Shown here: one piece after another, positions 57,775 to 64,000 of the stretch | Position numbering within the stretch: the first letter of the stretch is position 1 | Layout: the number at the start of each line of letters is the position of its first letter | NCBI GenBank assembly: GCA_028822445.1 | Contig: JAPKDQ010000001.1 | Span: 62,001-126,000, forward strand | DNA: 64,000 bases | Reading direction: 5' to 3' | DNA from: Rhodospirillaceae bacterium | GTDB taxonomy: Bacteria > Pseudomonadota > Alphaproteobacteria > Rhodospirillales > Rhodospirillaceae | The notes under the pieces: model-generated | What the model was told of the DNA's origin: nothing | Database searches by the model: none | The model's input: the letters and a program-made list of their open reading frames with translations, nothing else | Program-made: the position numbers and the translations under genes

Positions 57775-58737
57775 ATGCTTCGTCTCGTCCTCGCGGCTCT
57801 TGTTATCGCGTCGCCTGCCTTGGCGGGTGTTACAGAGGTTTATAAATCCCTCCGTGGTGAACACGATGTCAATGTATCGGCACCGGTCATGCTGGACCGT
57901 CCTGATCGTCTCGTTCCACTCTCCGTTCGCGTCACGTGGCCAGCGGGCGAGGGCCCGTTCCCGCTGGTCGTATTCTCCCAAGGGGCGTTGTGCCCAAAGA
58001 ATATGTATGCGGCTGTGACAGACCATTGGACGTCACACGGATACGTTACGATCTCGCCGGTGCATCTCGATTCTGAATCCAACGGCTTCGGCTTTCGTGA
58101 CCTGGCGGGTAAGGACCTGGTCGGGGAACGCATCGCCGATATGACGTATGTGCTCGACGCTCTCGATACTATTGAATCCGCTACGCCTGGGTTGGCTGGA
58201 AAAATTGACCGCGACCGTATCGCTGCTGCGGGCCATTCCTTTGGCGGACAGATTGCGTTGGCGATGACTGGGTTGGCAATCACCGATGCCACAACCAACG
58301 AACCCATTGCCGTTGCTGATGATCGCTACGATGTCGCCGTCGTCTTGAGTGGCGTTGGCCCTTTGCCCAACATCGTTGAGGGCGCGTTTTCCCGTTACGA
58401 CGGCCCAGTGTATTCCTCTGGTGGCACAAAAGATTTAGGCGCGACCGGCGGCCCAATAGTTTACCCGTGGCAATGGCGGATGGCGGCGTATTTTGACACC
58501 CCTCCAGGTGACACCTATGGCGTTGTGCTTGATGAGGGAGACCACTACTATGGTGGGCTTATTTGTCGTGAAACGGCAGGCGGCGCGCCCGACTTTGAAG
58601 GTCTATCCATTATCCGCGGAACGTCCACCGCATTTCTGGACGCTTACCTAAAAGAAGACGCTAAGGCGAAAGAATTTCTCGCTACAATGGATCTCACAGA
58701 CCTAACCAATAATCGCGCGAGCCTCGAACGCAAATAA
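57775..58737 (+). CDS. Exported alpha/beta hydrolase (chlorophyllase/dienelactone-like)
   Basis: A 320-residue esterase-type protein with a short signal (LRLVLAALVIASPALA). PFPLVVFSQGALCPKNMYAAVTDHW is the oxyanion region, AAGHSFGGQIAL the nucleophile elbow with Ser, and DEGDHYYGGLI carries the catalytic His. The pattern recalls chlorophyllase-like and platelet-activating-factor acetylhydrolase-like esterases. It lies 17 bp before metY, so co-transcription is likely, though a functional link is not apparent. Confidence 0.8.
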   Translation: MLRLVLAALVIASPALAGVTEVYKSLRGEHDVNVSAPVMLDRPDRLVPLSVRVTWPAGEGPFPLVVFSQGALCPKNMYAAVTDHWTSHGYVTISPVHLDSESNGFGFRDLAGKDLVGERIADMTYVLDALDTIESATPGLAGKIDRDRIAAAGHSFGGQIALAMTGLAITDATTNEPIAVADDRYDVAVVLSGVGPLPNIVEGAFSRYDGPVYSSGGTKDLGATGGPIVYPWQWRMAAYFDTPPGDTYGVVLDEGDHYYGGLICRETAGGAPDFEGLSIIRGTSTAFLDAYLKEDAKAKEFLATMDLTDLTNNRASLERK

Positions 58738-58753
58738 ATTGAAGGAAACCGAC

Positions 58754-60049
58754 ATGGACGCTAGCAAACTTCACCCTGATACCCTGGCCCTGCATGCAGG
58801 GTTTCGTTCTGATCCAGCGACCAACGCTGTCGCCGTGCCTATTTACCAAACCACGTCCTATCAGTTCCGCGATACGGAACATGCGTCAAACCTCTTCGCC
58901 CTTACGGAGCTGGGAAACATATACACGCGTATTATGAACCCAACCAATGATGTTCTAGAGCAACGGTTGGCAGCTATGGAGGGCGGCGCAGCAGCACTCG
59001 CGGTCGCTTCTGGGCAATCAGCGACAACGTTTTCAATTCTGAATCTTTGTGAGGCGGGAGACAACTTTGTCACGTCGACAGATTTATATGGTGGCACGTG
59101 GAACCTCTTCGCCAACACATTCAAGCAGATGGGAATCGAAGCTCGCTTTGCTGATCCCTCTGATCCGGAATCTTTCCGCGCGTTAACTGATGACAAAACA
59201 CGCTGCTACTATGCGGAAACGTTACCGAATCCGAAGCTTGAAGTTTTTCCGATCCAAGAAGTGGCCGACATCGGCCGCAGCATTGGTGTGCCTTTGATAG
59301 TCGACAACACCGCGGCTCCAATGATTTGCCGTCCCATCGAGCATGGTGCTGCGATCGTTATGTACTCGACGACCAAGTACATTGGTGGGCATGGCACTTC
59401 GGTCGGCGGTATCATCATTGACAGCGGGACGTTTGATTGGGAGGCCCACCAAGAGCGGTTTCCTCTGCTTTCGCGCCCAGACCCCAGTTACCACGGTGCC
59501 GTTTGGATTGAGGCGGCCAAGCCATTGGGCCCCATTGCTTACATTCTCCGTGCGCGCGTCACCTTACTTCGTGATGTAGGCGCGGCGATGAGCCCGATGA
59601 ACGCATTTCAATTTATTCAAGGTGTTGAATCTTTGCCTTTGCGCATTGTCCGTCACTGCGAAAACGCGAGTAAAGTTGCTAACTTCCTTGAGGGCCACGA
59701 TCAAGTGACGCGTGTTATTTACCCTGGCTTAATGGACGGTGAAGCACGCAAACGGGCAGACACTTATCTTGCAGACAAGCAGTACGGTGGCCTTGTCGGG
59801 TTTGAATTGTCCGGCGGTGTCGACGCTGGCCGCAAGTTCATCGATTCTCTCGAGTTACTATATCATGTTGCGAATATTGGCGATGCGCGCTCCTTGGCTA
59901 TTCATCCGGCTAGCACGACCCACTCACAGCTTTCGACCGAAGACCAGGCCGCCTCAGGTGTCACGCCAGGTTATGTCCGTCTTTCCGTTGGTATTGAGCA
60001 TGCGGATGATATCCTCGCGGATATCGAACAAGCTCTGGAAAAAGTCTAA
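58754..60049 (+). CDS. metY: O-acetylhomoserine aminocarboxypropyltransferase
   Basis: A 431-residue PLP enzyme making homocysteine from O-acetylhomoserine and sulfide. Family phrases are LHAGFRSDPATNAVAVPIYQT, NIYTRIMNPTNDVLEQRLA and HPASTTHSQLSTEDQAASGVTPGYVRLSVGIEHADD; the PLP lysine is in YSTTKYIGGHG. ATG 58754 is preferred over 58739. No SAM riboswitch was seen upstream. It could also act on cysteine or other O-acyl substrates, as family members vary. Confidence 0.9.
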   Translation: MDASKLHPDTLALHAGFRSDPATNAVAVPIYQTTSYQFRDTEHASNLFALTELGNIYTRIMNPTNDVLEQRLAAMEGGAAALAVASGQSATTFSILNLCEAGDNFVTSTDLYGGTWNLFANTFKQMGIEARFADPSDPESFRALTDDKTRCYYAETLPNPKLEVFPIQEVADIGRSIGVPLIVDNTAAPMICRPIEHGAAIVMYSTTKYIGGHGTSVGGIIIDSGTFDWEAHQERFPLLSRPDPSYHGAVWIEAAKPLGPIAYILRARVTLLRDVGAAMSPMNAFQFIQGVESLPLRIVRHCENASKVANFLEGHDQVTRVIYPGLMDGEARKRADTYLADKQYGGLVGFELSGGVDAGRKFIDSLELLYHVANIGDARSLAIHPASTTHSQLSTEDQAASGVTPGYVRLSVGIEHADDILADIEQALEKV

Positions 60050-60083
60050 ATTTAACCTAAAGGGTGCGAATCAGAGGTCAAAG

Positions 60084-60126
60084 TGGCCGGACCTTGTGCC
60101 ACCATTGGGTGGTTCCAGTCCGGCCA
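60084..60126. repeat. Two-part hairpin after metY
   Basis: An outer stem TGGCCGGAC (60084-60092) / GTCCGGCCA (60118-60126) encloses an inner stem CCACC (60099-60103) / GGTGG (60108-60112) with an ATTG loop. No T-run follows, so it is a possible Rho-related or protein-bound structure rather than a classical terminator. Confidence 0.55.
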
Positions 60127-60156
60127 TGTGCTGACGGGCACGACTACACTATATCA

Positions 60157-60181
60157 ATGTGTGGGAAAAATTCCCACACAT
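60157..60181. repeat. Perfect 11-bp inverted repeat with AAA spacer
   Basis: ATGTGTGGGAA (60157-60167) and TTCCCACACAT (60171-60181) are exact inverted copies around a 3-base centre. AATTAGCC follows. It may be an operator or part of the terminator of the convergent genes metY and the ureidoglycolate lyase-like gene. Confidence 0.55.
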
Positions 60182-60270
60182 AATTAGCCGAGAACCCTAT
60201 AATTATTGGAATATTTTCCCAAAAACCGCTCGAATCCGTGTTTTATTGAGGGCAGCAGCCCTTTTTTGAC

Positions 60271-60837
60271 CTAGACTGCAATCTCGAAAATCACACCGGT
60301 GCGCTGGACCAGATTCTTTTTATCCAAGTCAGGCCCTTGAGCCTCATCATTTTTGACGTTTTCAGTGGATAGGTTGCGCATGGTTTCGTGGCGTAAAATC
60401 ACAACTATGTTTGTGTCCGCTTCGATGGCAAAGGGAAATTCATGCCATGTGCCAATGTGCATGGCGAAACCAGCCTGACCGTCGAACCGAAATGCTTCTA
60501 AGCTATTAATATCCGGCATTTCTCCCTCTGTGGGCGCGCCAAAGACGGCGACAAACGGCTTTCCGCCTAGGGGAATGAAGGTTTGGGTATGCTTGAAATG
60601 GCGCTCCAGGTACTTGATCTCAAACTTCCGCGGCTGAAGCGTTGCAAAAGTGAGCTCGGTATCATCGTCGGACTTAAAGTCGACCGGCTTTGAAATGGCT
60701 ACGGCCCCTTCGTAGAAATCACTCACGCCTGTGCCCCCGCCTGTGCCCGCACCAAGAATTTGGCCATAGGGGGCAAGGGCTTCCGGAGTAGCAGGTTTAG
60801 CTTCTAAAATTCGGCGTTCGATGGGTGACCCGTCCAT
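60271..60837 (-). CDS. Ureidoglycolate lyase-family protein
   Basis: A 188-residue protein of the AllA/ureidoglycolate lyase cupin family. LEAKPATPEALAPYGQIL at the N-terminus, ERHFKHTQTFIPLGGKPFVAVF in the middle and HIGTWHEFPFAI give the cupin histidines. Ureidoglycolate lyase releases urea and glyoxylate. No other purine-catabolism gene is in the window, and the sequence begins with a divergent N-terminus, so the family name does not fix the substrate. It is divergent from the double hydrolase. Confidence 0.78.
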   Translation of the reverse strand: MDGSPIERRILEAKPATPEALAPYGQILGAGTGGGTGVSDFYEGAVAISKPVDFKSDDDTELTFATLQPRKFEIKYLERHFKHTQTFIPLGGKPFVAVFGAPTEGEMPDINSLEAFRFDGQAGFAMHIGTWHEFPFAIEADTNIVVILRHETMRNLSTENVKNDEAQGPDLDKKNLVQRTGVIFEIAV

Positions 60838-60974
60838 AGTGTGCTCCTTTGTTACTGTTTCGTGTCACTCTAGCGTTACTCTTTCAAGGAAACTAGGGCT
60901 GTGTATCTCGATCGCACTGGCCCTCTCGGTTTTCACTGGCTAGTCTCTGCTTAAAATTTTAGAGGGGAATAATC

Positions 60975-62654
60975 ATGGCTGTTACTATCACGCGCCATAT
61001 GGCGACTATTGGTGGCGAACGTCAGGTGCATTATCGGCGCGCGGGCTCGGGCTCACCGATAATCCTTCTCCATCAATCGCCGAATTCCTCCCAAGAGTAC
61101 ATCCCCCTGATTGAAGATTTAGCGAAAGAGTACACGGTGTTTGCGCCGGATACGCCGAGCAATGGTTTGTCCGATTCACTTCCTATCGACAGCCCTACTA
61201 TGACGGACTTCGCGCAGAACGCCGCAGACCTTATGGATGTGCTCGGGATAGAGAAGTGTCCCGTTTATGGTTTCCACACGGGTGCCGTGTGCGCGTTAGA
61301 AATGTCATGGCGTCACCCAGAAAAGGTGACAGTTGGCGTCGTCAACGGTTACGTCAATATGCCCGAAGATGTCGTCGCTGATATCCTCGATAATTATTTC
61401 ACACCGCTTGAGTATAATTGGAGCGGGTCTCATTTGACGTGGACCTGGGCCAGATTCCGCGAACAACTAATTTTCTTCCCATGGTTCAAGACAGATGTAG
61501 CGTCTCGGATGAATTACGACGTCCCTGGGCCGCAGCATCTGCAGACGGCGGTTATTGAATTTCTGCGGTCTGGCCCAGATTACCGAAAACCTTATCGTGC
61601 AGCCTTCACCCAGGATGGCACCGCGTCTGTAACCGAGATGAAGACCAACTGCATCATCATGAGCCCAAAAACTGACGTGCTGGCCGAAGGCTTGGACCGT
61701 ATGCCGACGCCTTCTAACTTCGTGACGGTGCGTCGTCCGGATACGGGCGATGATGCCATCGAAATTTTGAAACAGGCACTCAAAGATAATCCATCACCGA
61801 AGCCTGCGCCGGCAGTTGCGAAGACAAAGCCCGTTCCCGGTAAGATTTGGGGCGAATATGTCCAAGTTGGAGGTGGGTCTCTGTATTGCCGCCGCAATAC
61901 GGATGGTGAAGGCCGTCCGATTCTTTTTATTCATTCTTCAATTGCATCAAGCTTCTCCATGGATCGATACATGGAGCCACTGATTGGCAAGCGTCCGGTC
62001 CTCGCGATTGACCTTCCGGGCAATGGTGAATCCGAGAACCCGATGGGCGATTTGACTGTCGAAAAACAGGCCTCTTTCCTCGCGGAAGCTATCCATGCCC
62101 TTGGCTACGATGACGTCGACGTGTTTGGCCATTGGGGCGGTGGTGCAGTAGCCGTCGAGTTGGCTGTGCAGCACCCTGACTTGGTGATGCATGTCGCTGT
62201 TCCAAATATCATGGCCATGGAATTAAACGGCCAAGCCCTAGACGACATGTCTGCCAAGTATACGCCGGACATTCCTTTCGATGACTATGGCGGGCATTGG
62301 ATTTTTGCCTGGAACATGCTCCGGGATCAGGAATTGTTCAGTCCCTGGCACGAGAGAAAGGAATCCAATATTTTGCGGCATGCTGAGCCGGATATCGCGC
62401 CTGAGGTTATCCAGCGCCGTACGCTCGATTTGTTTAAGTGCTACGATATTTATAAAGCGGCGTATAAAGCTCACTTTGGATACCCAATGTCTGAGCGCCT
62501 CCCGAAGGTGACGTGCCCACTGTTGCTGGGGTGCCCTGATTCAGCTAGTACCAAGCGTGCAGTCGCCGCTGGTCCAGCTGACTACATAGTCAAGGATTTG
62601 CCTTCAGAGCATGAGGGTGTGGCGGGCGCAGTATTGGAATTTTTCGACAGCTAA
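60975..62654 (+). CDS. Double alpha/beta hydrolase lacking both nucleophile serines
   Basis: A 559-residue protein built of two alpha/beta-hydrolase folds, domain 1 at about 1-270 and domain 2 at about 295-559, joined by a Pro/Lys/Ala-rich linker (about 271-292). Each has the family frame (LLHQSPNSS and FIHSSIASSF oxyanion loops, LPGNGESE), but the nucleophile elbow GxSxG reads GFHTG (His101) in domain 1 and GHWGG (Trp387) in domain 2. So neither has Ser at the expected place. A late SEHEGVAG could supply a catalytic His in domain 2. No signal peptide; soluble. AGAGGGG precedes ATG 60975. Confidence 0.85.
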   Translation: MAVTITRHMATIGGERQVHYRRAGSGSPIILLHQSPNSSQEYIPLIEDLAKEYTVFAPDTPSNGLSDSLPIDSPTMTDFAQNAADLMDVLGIEKCPVYGFHTGAVCALEMSWRHPEKVTVGVVNGYVNMPEDVVADILDNYFTPLEYNWSGSHLTWTWARFREQLIFFPWFKTDVASRMNYDVPGPQHLQTAVIEFLRSGPDYRKPYRAAFTQDGTASVTEMKTNCIIMSPKTDVLAEGLDRMPTPSNFVTVRRPDTGDDAIEILKQALKDNPSPKPAPAVAKTKPVPGKIWGEYVQVGGGSLYCRRNTDGEGRPILFIHSSIASSFSMDRYMEPLIGKRPVLAIDLPGNGESENPMGDLTVEKQASFLAEAIHALGYDDVDVFGHWGGGAVAVELAVQHPDLVMHVAVPNIMAMELNGQALDDMSAKYTPDIPFDDYGGHWIFAWNMLRDQELFSPWHERKESNILRHAEPDIAPEVIQRRTLDLFKCYDIYKAAYKAHFGYPMSERLPKVTCPLLLGCPDSASTKRAVAAGPADYIVKDLPSEHEGVAGAVLEFFDS

Positions 62655-62706
62655 TTAACTTGCAGCCTCCTGGAGGCTGATAGCAAATGATGAAGGGGAT
62701 AAGCTC

Positions 62707-63372
62707 TTGGAAGTTTCTTTAGTTTGGGGATATGTCCACATTCTCTTATTCGTATTCTGGCTCGGTGCTGATGTGGGGGTGTTTCTGTCCGCGGTCTACG
62801 CCAAGAAATCTGATCTTAGTTTTGAAACCCGGGCGGCAATTATGAAGCTCGGTATGATTATCGATTTTCTCCCGCGCATCTGCTTCGCCTTGATTTTTCC
62901 TGTCGGTCTACATCTAGCCGATTCTCTGGGTTTGTATGATGTGCCGTCATGGCTGTTTATTTCGGGTTGGGCGATTGGTCTCGGCTGGATCGCTATGGTT
63001 CTGGTCATTGGTAAAAACGAAGGTACACCAATGTCTGAAAAGCTAATGATGGCTCAGTTCGGTCTGGAAGGCGCACTTGGCACCTTCTATGTCGCGATTG
63101 GTCTGTGGTCCCTGTTTGGAGATGGCCCCCTGCAAGAAGGTTGGTTTGGCCTAAAAATCTTGCTGTTCGGATGCGTGTTTTATTGTGCGATGGCAATCGA
63201 TATTTGCTTCCGGCCGTTCATCAAGCCGTTCATGGAATTGGCCGAGCACGGTTCTAGCCCTGAGCGTGAAGCGATTATCACCAAAACAATCAATAACACG
63301 CTTGTCGCTGTTCTAACCATGTATGCCCTAATCGCCATCGTAGCGTTTTTGGGTAAAGTTAAACCCTTTTAG
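62707..63372 (+). CDS. Membrane protein, CopD-like fold
   Basis: A 221-residue protein with about five membrane helices. The N-terminal YVHILLFVFWLGADVGVFLS resembles the HILxxxxWLG helix of CopD and similar heme-binding membrane proteins, with His in helix 1. It starts at TTG 62707 with AAGGGG upstream; the nearby ATGs are out of frame. No known family could be confirmed. It lies 52 bp after the double hydrolase and just before a DUF1330-like gene, all in one direction. Confidence 0.6.
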   Translation: MEVSLVWGYVHILLFVFWLGADVGVFLSAVYAKKSDLSFETRAAIMKLGMIIDFLPRICFALIFPVGLHLADSLGLYDVPSWLFISGWAIGLGWIAMVLVIGKNEGTPMSEKLMMAQFGLEGALGTFYVAIGLWSLFGDGPLQEGWFGLKILLFGCVFYCAMAIDICFRPFIKPFMELAEHGSSPEREAIITKTINNTLVAVLTMYALIAIVAFLGKVKPF

Positions 63373-63387
63373 CGCGAGGAAATCACC

Positions 63388-63795
63388 ATGACTCAATTTC
63401 GATTCTCAGTCGCTCTCAGTATGGCATTGGCTTTTGTCGTGCCTGTGTTTCAGGCGCAAGCGGAGGAGGCCTGCGATACGCCAGTCGATATGGTTATTAT
63501 ATCCATCGTCCACGACGTGGAACGCTACGAGGCTTATCGGTCATCGTTGACCGAGTTGGGGACGATTGAAGTATTCGGTGGGCGTGTCACCTCCGTTGGA
63601 ACCCGATTGGTGGCAGAACCCGAGATGTTTGAGGGGGAATGGCCTGAAAACCGTCACGCCTTTGTCATTCGCTGGCCCTGTGCCGGTGCCGCTCATGCGT
63701 TCTGGCAGTCAGACACATACCAGACAGAGAGCCTTCCGTTGCGCGTCGGGGCGGGGACGTATGACATCGCCCTTTTTCCTGCCATCCCTGACTAG
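63388..63795 (+). CDS. Exported DUF1330-like protein
   Basis: A 135-residue exported protein. A Sec signal (SVALSMALAFVVPVFQAQA) is followed by a small ferredoxin-like fold: ISIVHDVERYEAYRSSL, VFGGRVTSVGTRL, HAFVIRWPCAGAAHAFWQS and PLRVGAGTYDIALF, matching DUF1330 in order. Members have unknown function; the exported form is unusual as most are cytosolic. GCGAGGAAATC lies before ATG 63388. Confidence 0.7.
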   Translation: MTQFRFSVALSMALAFVVPVFQAQAEEACDTPVDMVIISIVHDVERYEAYRSSLTELGTIEVFGGRVTSVGTRLVAEPEMFEGEWPENRHAFVIRWPCAGAAHAFWQSDTYQTESLPLRVGAGTYDIALFPAIPD

Positions 63796-63812
63796 AAAAG
63801 CGATTAAGGGTC

Positions 63813-64000
63813 ATGACATCGCCCTTGCGCGTCTTTTGGCAGCCTGGGTGTTCCAGTTGCCTAAAGGCTAAAGAGTTTCTCAAGCGTCATGATATCCCGT
63901 TCGATAGCGTCAATGTGTTGGGTGGCGAAGACGGTATGGCGGCCTTGCAAGCCTTAGGTGCTAAGTCCGTTCCGGTGGTGTCTCGTGGGGTCGACTTTGT
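63813..64000 (+). CDS. Glutaredoxin-like protein, cut by the window end
   Basis: ATG 63813 opens a protein with FWQPGCSSCLKAKEFLKRHD, a CxxC redox site, and later GAKSVPVVSRG, the cis-Pro loop, which together mark a glutaredoxin/NrdH-type thioredoxin fold. Only 62 codons are visible and no stop is reached. It follows the DUF1330-like gene by 17 bp in the same direction. The missing C-terminus prevents a subfamily call. Confidence 0.8.
   Translation, partial: MTSPLRVFWQPGCSSCLKAKEFLKRHDIPFDSVNVLGGEDGMAALQALGAKSVPVVSRGVDF

Noticed and set aside
58620-58753. Possible SAM riboswitch before metY
   Set aside because: The space is only 16 bases after the hydrolase stop, and no SAM-II type pseudoknot can be drawn.

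Overview
The window reads as the chromosome of a free-living, probably aquatic alphaproteobacterium, with gene content closest to Rhodospirillales-type lineages. The base for this is an F0 ATP synthase operon with two b-type subunits (atpI-atpB-atpE-atpF'-atpF) separate from F1, a dciA/mutY/dsbA/smc neighbourhood, and glycine decarboxylase split into two subunits. Other support is an Irr-like operator upstream of katG and ispH next to rnhA. Genus and species cannot be fixed from the sequence alone. No rRNA, tRNA, CRISPR array, insertion sequence, prophage or integrase was recognised. GC content looks moderate (a little over half, judged by eye).

Layout. 1-12.5 kb is an accessory catabolic stretch: a LigE-like glutathione transferase, FAD monooxygenase, methyltransferase, Dabb protein, LLM flavin monooxygenase, a broken Nudix gene, an acetoacetate decarboxylase-like protein, a serine hydrolase lipoprotein, an SDR, a DUF1838 Tat protein, an unknown exported protein, an orphan peptide-type substrate-binding protein and an exported alpha/beta hydrolase. 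12.4-18.1 kb holds an unknown protein with a methyltransferase, a 2Fe-2S ferredoxin, and an envelope cluster (methyltransferase, lipid A-type acyltransferase, glycosyltransferase). 18.5-24.6 kb carries thrC, an M16 protease and a three-dehydrogenase operon led by a HisD/HpsN-like enzyme. 24.6-28.2 kb is housekeeping (YqgE, peroxiredoxin, RNase HI, IspH, CDGSH protein, lipoprotein).

28.2-33.3 kb is a complete glycine cleavage operon (gcvT-gcvH-gcvPA-gcvPB) behind a tandem glycine riboswitch. It is followed by the wreck of a COG4315-type gene, then a strong terminator and katG with an Irr-like box. 35.9-38.6 kb is the F0 operon with a readable sigma70 promoter and an intercistronic hairpin after atpE. 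38.7-45.7 kb holds smc, a DsbA-like lipoprotein, a DUF6491-like protein, dciA and mutY.

45.7-64 kb is again accessory: a second orphan substrate-binding protein, an AcuI-like acrylyl-CoA reductase, a GlcD-type flavin oxidase, a tandem pair of paralogues of an unrecognised family, two MFS transporters, a HAD phosphatase, a broken alpha/beta hydrolase, a quinone reductase-like MDR, an exported hydrolase and MetY. It ends with a ureidoglycolate lyase-like protein, a double alpha/beta-hydrolase in which both nucleophile serines are replaced, a CopD-like membrane protein, a DUF1330-like exported protein and a glutaredoxin cut by the window edge.

The most promising leads are the double hydrolase lacking both serines (60975-62654) with its neighbours, the exported/cytosolic paralogue pair (50712-52015), the KatG with a Tat-like insert and Irr-like box, and three independent gene remnants.
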